Origin: Liolophura sinensis
Taxonomy: Eukaryota > Mollusca > Polyplacophora > Chitonida > Chitonidae
DNA length: 64,000 nt
NCBI RefSeq assembly: GCF_032854445.1
Contig: NC_088303.1
Coordinates: forward strand, 16,191,501-16,255,500
Direction of reading: 5' to 3'
In this document: piece after piece, positions 59,501-64,000 of the stretch
Layout: each line of letters begins with the position of its first letter
How positions within the stretch are numbered: the stretch's first letter is position 1
Notes under the pieces: model-generated
Told to the model about the DNA's origin: nothing
Database searches by the model: none
What the model saw: the letters and a program-made list of their open reading frames with translations, nothing else
Translations under genes and position numbers: made by a program

Positions 59501-61022
59501 GTATGATGGCCCGATGATAGGCAGGTGCTGGCAGCAGATTTGCTCACTGTCGGCCCATCATCTGCATATTACATGCTAACTGTTCAGCCATGATGGATGG
59601 AGGATTTAAGGTTTGGATCCATCTATACTGTAGCAAGACTTCTAGAATTTGTGCCGATGTGATTCATATTGCATTGTGTTGCCATAGGGCACCATTTCCC
59701 GCATAATGATGACGTCCTTTCAAGCTGAATGGACCCTTGTTCTCTGTATAATGCATTACAACATTATCTACAAAACAATATTACTTAAGACTGGAAAGGT
59801 TTCCATATTTTGGGGTGCCTGTTATCAGACGTTTTCCACATGACTTGAATGGTTTTGTTGAAAATGTTCTTGTTTTTTTTTTTTGCAGGAAACTGAAATC
59901 AAAGAACTGAACGAAACCTTGTCAGAAGCAGCTGATACCTTCATGCAGAAAGATATGGAGATCAAGAAACTTCAGGAGGCCCTGAAAATTGATGAGGAGA
60001 AACTGAAGCAGCAGGTGAGTTGTTACCAGCTAAGAGGATATATTTCCTGTGAAGGGTAAGATATAGGCATGAAAATTATCCAGGTTAGATGTAAAAATTT
60101 GTGGCTCTCTTCCATTGAAAATATAATGTTCTGATTATTTCAGCTATTCCTTTTAGGTAAGGTTTTTCAATCATGGAGGTTAAATGGTCTTATTCATTGT
60201 AGATCCTGTTGAATCATGGTTGTGGCTCTTTTCCACTGGATTTTCGTCATATCCTTTTGATATTTTCACCAAGTTTCTATTGGAACTGGACTAGCATTTC
60301 AAAGTTAACATGTAAAGTAAACATTATGACAGCCATGACAAATTTGTGAGCACTCAATTTCCATTTTGAAAAATTTGCCATTCCCTGTGAGTGAGAAAGT
60401 TGTGTCAGGCTTTTTAAAGGTATACATTTGTATATTTGTCTATGAACAGGAGGAAGCAATTTGTGAGCTGCAGAATCTTCTGGATGAGAGTAAAGGTGCT
60501 TTAGAAGCTGCCAATGAGAAGCTGACGTCACGGGACATTCAAATCCTTGACTTGCAGACACTATCTGAGGAGCTTCAAGGTAGTCTGAGTAGCTATAACT
60601 CCACTGTTAGTACGTCTCAGAGCCTAGTCAGTGTATCAGATTGTGATGTTAGTGCCATGTCCTCAGAAAGACGCGACATAGGCGAGTATTTTGTTGATGA
60701 TCCAAGAGGTTGCGAGAGGGAAAAGGTTTTAAGGCTAGTGATTACTCCTATAAAATCTGGCAAACTTGTTCCAAAGCAGACGAAAGCTAGTTTGCTACGA
60801 TTGAAAGGCTCGCCCACAAAAGGGAAGGGGAAGGTCAAGCGAAAGATTAATGCCTCTGACAACTGCCCTACCCCAGGGAGTGCAGCTAAGCGACAGAGGA
60901 TGGCAGCTTCCAAAAACAAGCGGGTATCAGTGTTAACAGCCAAAACTACCCTCACCCGCACACGACATTTGTCAGGTAAAGCCAGCAGTGGCACCAAGTA
61001 TAATTTGAGAACTAGAAGGTAG
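46588..61022 (+). CDS. KIF20A: Kinesin-6 motor protein, KIF20A (MKLP2)-like, complete
   Basis: Seventeen coding exons join in frame: 46588-46824, 47273-47531, 47891-48078, 48724-48832, 49221-49451, 51446-51557, 51800-51871, 52271-52417, 52880-53045, 53441-53531, 54118-54215, 55159-55298, 56015-56186, 56756-56824, 57325-57441, 59889-60014, 60450-61022. The product is 968 residues (vertebrate KIF20A about 890; KIF20B about 1,800). The motor has [10 protein letters not shown], the P-loop [12 protein letters not shown] (residues 154-165), switch I NHNSSRSH (373-380) and switch II DLAGSE (408-413) with [17 protein letters not shown] long insert at residues about 185-290 is typical of kinesin-6. 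A coiled coil follows (about 570-830), then a basic Ser/Thr-rich tail ending KYNLRTRR. The family acts at the spindle midzone and in cytokinesis. Invertebrates often have a single KIF20, so A versus B is tentative. Confidence 0.9.
49452..51445 (+). other. KIF20A intron 5, with an unrecognised GC-richer segment
   Basis: A 2-kb intron. The segment from about 50460 to 51060 is noticeably less AT-rich than its surroundings and has several overlapping open frames (for example 50458-50688 and 50880-51083) with no domain I recognise. It is followed by an AT-rich stretch with repeated CATAATATCATAATAATA phrases at about 51150-51230. Confidence 0.5.
53682..53735. repeat. 15-bp tandem repeat in a KIF20A intron
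   Basis: About 3.6 copies of a unit like GACTTTGCCTTGGAA, with small changes in the last copy (GCCGTGGGAAC). Confidence 0.9.
54118..61022 (+). CDS. KIF20A: KIF20A-like exons 11-17: stalk and basic tail
   Basis: Exon 11 is acidic ([16 protein letters not shown]). Exons 12-16 give heptad-rich coiled coil ([54 protein letters not shown]). Exon 17 continues the coil ([20 protein letters not shown]), then passes into a basic tail with [41 protein letters not shown] and a terminal YNLRTRR. The SPTK, TPIK and TPGS sites look like Cdk-type phosphorylation sites, in keeping with a mitotic kinesin; that is inference. Confidence 0.92.
55580..55803 (+). repeat. SINE family 1 copy in a KIF20A intron
   Basis: ACCAATGTGGTCACTGTGCG, ATCCAGCTCATGCTGCCTTC, GGGAAGATCTGCCAGCAACC and TTTCCTCCTACCATAATGCC. 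The tail is TACACCAATCAAATAAATA. Confidence 0.85.
56385..56575 (+). repeat. SINE family 1 copy, 5'-truncated, in a KIF20A intron
   Basis: TCAGCAACTTGCGGATTGTC, CTTCCACCATAATGCTGGCC and GTATAAGTGAAATATTCTTG, followed by GTATGGCGTAGAACACCGAT. Confidence 0.85.
56935..57195 (+). repeat. SINE family 1 copy plus a second tail fragment in a KIF20A intron
   Basis: GTCCAGCTCATGCCTGTTTC, GGGAAGGTCTTCCAGAAGCC, TTTCCTCCCACCATAATACT, and a tail ending ATCACCAATCAGATAAATAA near 57118. A second copy of only the tail (TTCAGTACGTGGTTAAACAC) follows at about 57155-57195. Confidence 0.8.
57442..59888 (+). other. KIF20A intron 15
   Basis: The longest intron of this gene (2.4 kb). It contains a degenerate Tc1-like transposase relic at about 58490-58830 on the minus strand. 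The remainder shows no gene or array. Confidence 0.6.
58490..58830 (-). pseudogene. Degenerate Tc1/mariner-type transposase fragment
   Basis: One minus-strand frame reads [20 protein letters not shown], then after a stop [10 protein letters not shown], a stop, and DRQIVAAA. This resembles the helix-turn-helix start and the GRPRVTT..DRQI linker of Tc1-type transposases common in mollusc genomes. There are several in-frame stops and no DDE domain was found, so it is a dead fragment. Terminal repeats were not identified. Confidence 0.55.
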
Positions 61023-62025
61023 CTAATGATCAAGTGCTTGTTTTAATTCATAGCAGAATTTTTTTTTTTTTTCAAGTGTCAGTTAAGTCATTTTAATCAT
61101 TTTTAAGTGCCATTTAGATGTGTCCTATAATCACCAGCTCTGAAAATGTCACAGTTTTTAAAAAGTTCTTACTTTACAGACTGCCTGGGGTTTAAATATT
61201 ACACACATGTACCTTTTATGATGATTGGCTCTCCATATGTTTATATATTTTTACTAAGTACAATTTTTAATTTTGTTATATACTGTTAGATCCAAATAAC
61301 CAGTCACTAAAATTTAGACATCAAATTTAAATAGAATGTTTAATGGCGATTGGAAAACCATGTGTGCTATAGCTTTTATCCTACAGATGTCGTGTGCTCA
61401 TAACCCTGTCTATTACACTCTAAATGAAAATATTTTCATCTGGCTCTCAGTATATGTAAAACCATTATTAGAGGATAATCTTGTCTTGAAACCTTAAGGT
61501 GTATAAAAAAAAAGGAAAAAAAGACATCAAGTTAGCAGTAGTAAGATATTTGGAATTACATGTAATGTAAACTTGACTAAAACCCTGTCCACTAACCATG
61601 GGTACAGGTGTAAAAGTGATATTAAATTAAAAAAAGATAGTGGGTAATGTTTCACAGGTGAAAATGTTATTTGAAGAGAGAACAAGTTTTGTGTGATACC
61701 ATATTGCCGTGATCAAGAAACAAAGCTCGCCTGTAACTGGGATGTGTACATATAATCAATGTCATATGAACACCTTTTACAGTGGCTGGCTCCAGAGATT
61801 TAAGTCGGGGGGTGGGGGGGATGTTTGGGTAGCCACTTTTTATAAATATCACTCTTGTTTTTCCATTGCACATTTTATGATGATTGTGTGATTTCACCAG
61901 TACATGTACTTTGCTGGTTGTCAAACAGATCTGGTGAATTTTGATGCCTGCTTTATCATTTTTGAATTGTTTTTGTTACAACAATGTTGAAAAGTTTTTG
62001 TTAATAAAGATGTATTATATTATTA
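61023..62025 (+). promoter_or_regulatory. KIF20A-like 3' UTR with poly(A) signal
   Basis: The TAG stop is at 61020-61022. AATAAA at 62003-62008 is the first convincing poly(A) signal, giving a 3' UTR of about 1 kb. The interval is AT-rich with no repeat copy. Confidence 0.65.
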
Positions 62026-62504
62026 ACCAATCTGTTTTGTTTTCATTTTCAGTGTCAGATGCAGGCGATGTCTCCAGTAGAAATCCTGTCTACATTGTTT
62101 CTGCTCTAACATGCCCAGGAAGAAATTTAACAACCAAACAACATTTAATGCACTAAAAATTTTTTTGCTCTCTTCAAGTTTAAATTTTGGGAAATATATT
62201 TCATGGAACATACATATACATAGATAAATAGGAAATTGACCAGTAGAGCTGCATTTAATTGATACCAAGAAAAAAAATTAGTTAAAATTAAATACAAATT
62301 AACAAGCAAGCAAATGTTCTTTTGGTCCAAATTTCTTCCTGGTCAAATTTTCATTAGGTCATTAATAATGTTTCTTCCTGGGTTTTAATTACAGATGTGG
62401 CAGTGACTTCAGATGGAGGTGGAACTTGTTTTGTCACTGTTTGTACAACATACAACAGCGCTATTTATGTACTACTACTAATCTCTGGCCTAACACACAT
62501 TGGG

Positions 62505-62770
62505 GGGCCTCTGCGGCTCAGGGGTTGCCACACCAACGCGGCGCAGTAACCCAGGAGCCTCTCACCAATGCGGTCATTGCGAGTTCAAATTCAGCTCATG
62601 GTGGCTACTTGTCCAGGCATACATGTGAAGGTCTGTCAGCAACCTGCGGATGGTCTTGGGTTTCCCCGGGTCTCTGCCCTGTTTTGGCCCATCATAATGC
62701 TGGCTGTCGTCTTACAAGTGAAATATTCTTGAGTATGGCGTAAAGCACAAAACAGATAAACAAATAACTC
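62505..62770 (+). repeat. SINE family 1, near-full-length copy with tRNA-like head
   Basis: The head GCCTCTGCGGCTCAGGGGTT resembles a Pol III box A and GCGAGTTCAAATTC resembles box B. It is followed by the body (AGCAACCTGCGGATGGTCTT, CATCATAATGCTGGCTGTCG) and the tail (GAAATATTCTTGAGTATGGC, then a short A-rich end). This is the most complete copy in the window and shows that the family is tRNA-derived. Confidence 0.85.
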
Positions 62771-63209
62771 ACATAATTCTGGAAGCTTCTGACAGTGTTG
62801 TAGGATTCGCATGTTTGGACGGATTTATTGAAACTGTAACATTGTTGATGTGATGTGATGTGACTTTTCATCCAGTTATCAAAGTTGTGAGAAACTTTGA
62901 AAATACATGTAACACTTGTAAATCTGTTATCATGGATGGAGTGACATAGATTAAACCTACCTTCAACATGACATATGTTATGACATTGTACATGACCTGA
63001 GAGTTCTTTAGAAAGGTATTTTGAGGTTTTGTTCAATCCCAAGATGATATCCTAGTGGAAAAATGTTTCAGTCCCAAAAGTAGTATTTTATGATATTGAT
63101 TTGCCCCTAAAAATGGACGGAAGTCATTTACCATACAGTGTAATTGTATGTGTGTGTAATCAGTGAGTTGAAGCTCAAACCTCCGCTAAATTGTGCCGTA
63201 AATCAGTAA

Positions 63210-63425
63210 TTAGTTTTCAACTGGCTCTCAGTGTTCAGCAGATAGGGCGACGGCTGTTCTGTGTGTAGATATCTATAGTGTGGAATGGGGTTTGAGTCAG
63301 ATGAATCGGTGATATCAGAACTTTAGCACCCTCCTGCTGTCGTACATATTGCTAAAGGCACTCTGGTTTCCTCCTTTTACGAACTTGGGTGTTGAGTATG
63401 GCATTAAACATGTCAAATGAACGAA
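63210..63425 (+). repeat. Diverged SINE-like element
   Basis: A tRNA-like opening (GTGTTCAGCAGATAGGGCGA, then GGGTTTGAGTCAGATGA) and an end with GGTTTCCTCCTTTTACG and TGAGTATGGCATTAAACATG. It resembles SINE family 1 in plan but not closely in sequence. Confidence 0.5.
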
Positions 63426-64000
63426 TCTTAGCACTCTGTGTGAAAAGACACAATAGTGAACATCAGTCACAGTAAAGTGATTTTAGTGAACAGCTTTGAC
63501 AGGGCCATTTCAGCTAACCTAACCCTTCTTGCCTCTGGTTTGCAGAGATTCTTCTCTGACACTGCTTATTTGGTGGGATTAGACTAATTAGATTCCACCA
63601 AACGTATCGTTTGGGAGAAAAATTGGTGTCCTTAAAGCGAAGATAATCATTTGATCCACAGAACTGCCGCGCCCTCTAGCTTGTTAAAAAGTCAAACATG
63701 AAGTCAAGTAATAATACTCTGATATTGATATGCATTCACTCAGAGTTGCTGCTGTGCCTTCATAAACCAGATTTATTTCCCCTTAGAAGAGTGATTTTTG
63801 TTTACATTGAAAGTTATGAAGGTACACCGTACTGCTTACAGCGCAAGCACCTCTCTCAACGCTCACTTTGAGGAGAAGGAGACAAAAACCTGCATCCTTG
63901 TGGACAGTTTTTAACCTTTAGCCAATTTGGCCAGAGGGTGTTTTGTCGTCATGCATGTTTGTCTGCCTGTAATATCCTTCTTGTCAACAAGATGTCTAGA

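Larger units (their letters stand above)
62026..64000. other. Region downstream of KIF20A
   Basis: About 2 kb holding a near-complete SINE at 62505-62770 and a diverged one at 63210-63425. No other supported gene. An acceptor-like TTTTCATTTTCAG at about 62052 is followed by a 34-codon open frame, discussed as a possible alternative terminal exon. Confidence 0.55.

Overview
This is eukaryotic genomic DNA. It is AT-rich, has many short exons with GT-AG introns, and is crowded with short interspersed repeats. The protein sequences and the repeat types suggest a lophotrochozoan invertebrate, most likely a mollusc (a brachiopod is possible). No species can be fixed from the window alone. There is no bacterial, plasmid or CRISPR content.

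Three conserved single-copy genes account for almost all coding sequence. (1) About 1-33,100, minus strand: one Mi-2/CHD4-type nucleosome remodeller. I could join 40 coding exons with consistent splice phases from the ATG at 33063 to 416. The last exon or exons lie beyond the left edge. The visible protein is about 2,110 residues, or about 2,199 if a duplicated exon is included. (2) About 39,530-43,600, minus strand: SSR3/TRAP-gamma, complete in five exons, 181 residues. (3) About 44,930-62,030, plus strand: a kinesin-6 motor of the KIF20A type, 17 coding exons, 968 residues, complete, with a probable non-coding first exon. SSR3 and KIF20A are divergent neighbours about 3 kb apart at their ATGs.

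The gene-free stretches are 33,110-39,530 (upstream of Mi-2, downstream of SSR3), 43,600-46,570 (between the divergent genes) and 62,030-64,000. They hold SINE-like elements, two large fold-back repeats, tandem duplications and microsatellites, but no gene I can support.

The most notable points are these. A recent tandem duplication of the Mi-2 exon encoding the CHD N-terminal domain leaves an extra in-frame 267-nt exon with 79 identical residues. A roughly 2.36-kb array of about 52 copies of a 45-bp unit fills one Mi-2 helicase intron, and its edge merges with the exon's own 5' splice site. A nested fold-back lies inside the KIF20A 5' region. Several low-copy repeat families also occur in the introns. 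The three genes have unrelated roles (chromatin remodelling, ER translocon, cytokinesis); nothing in the sequence suggests that they work together.
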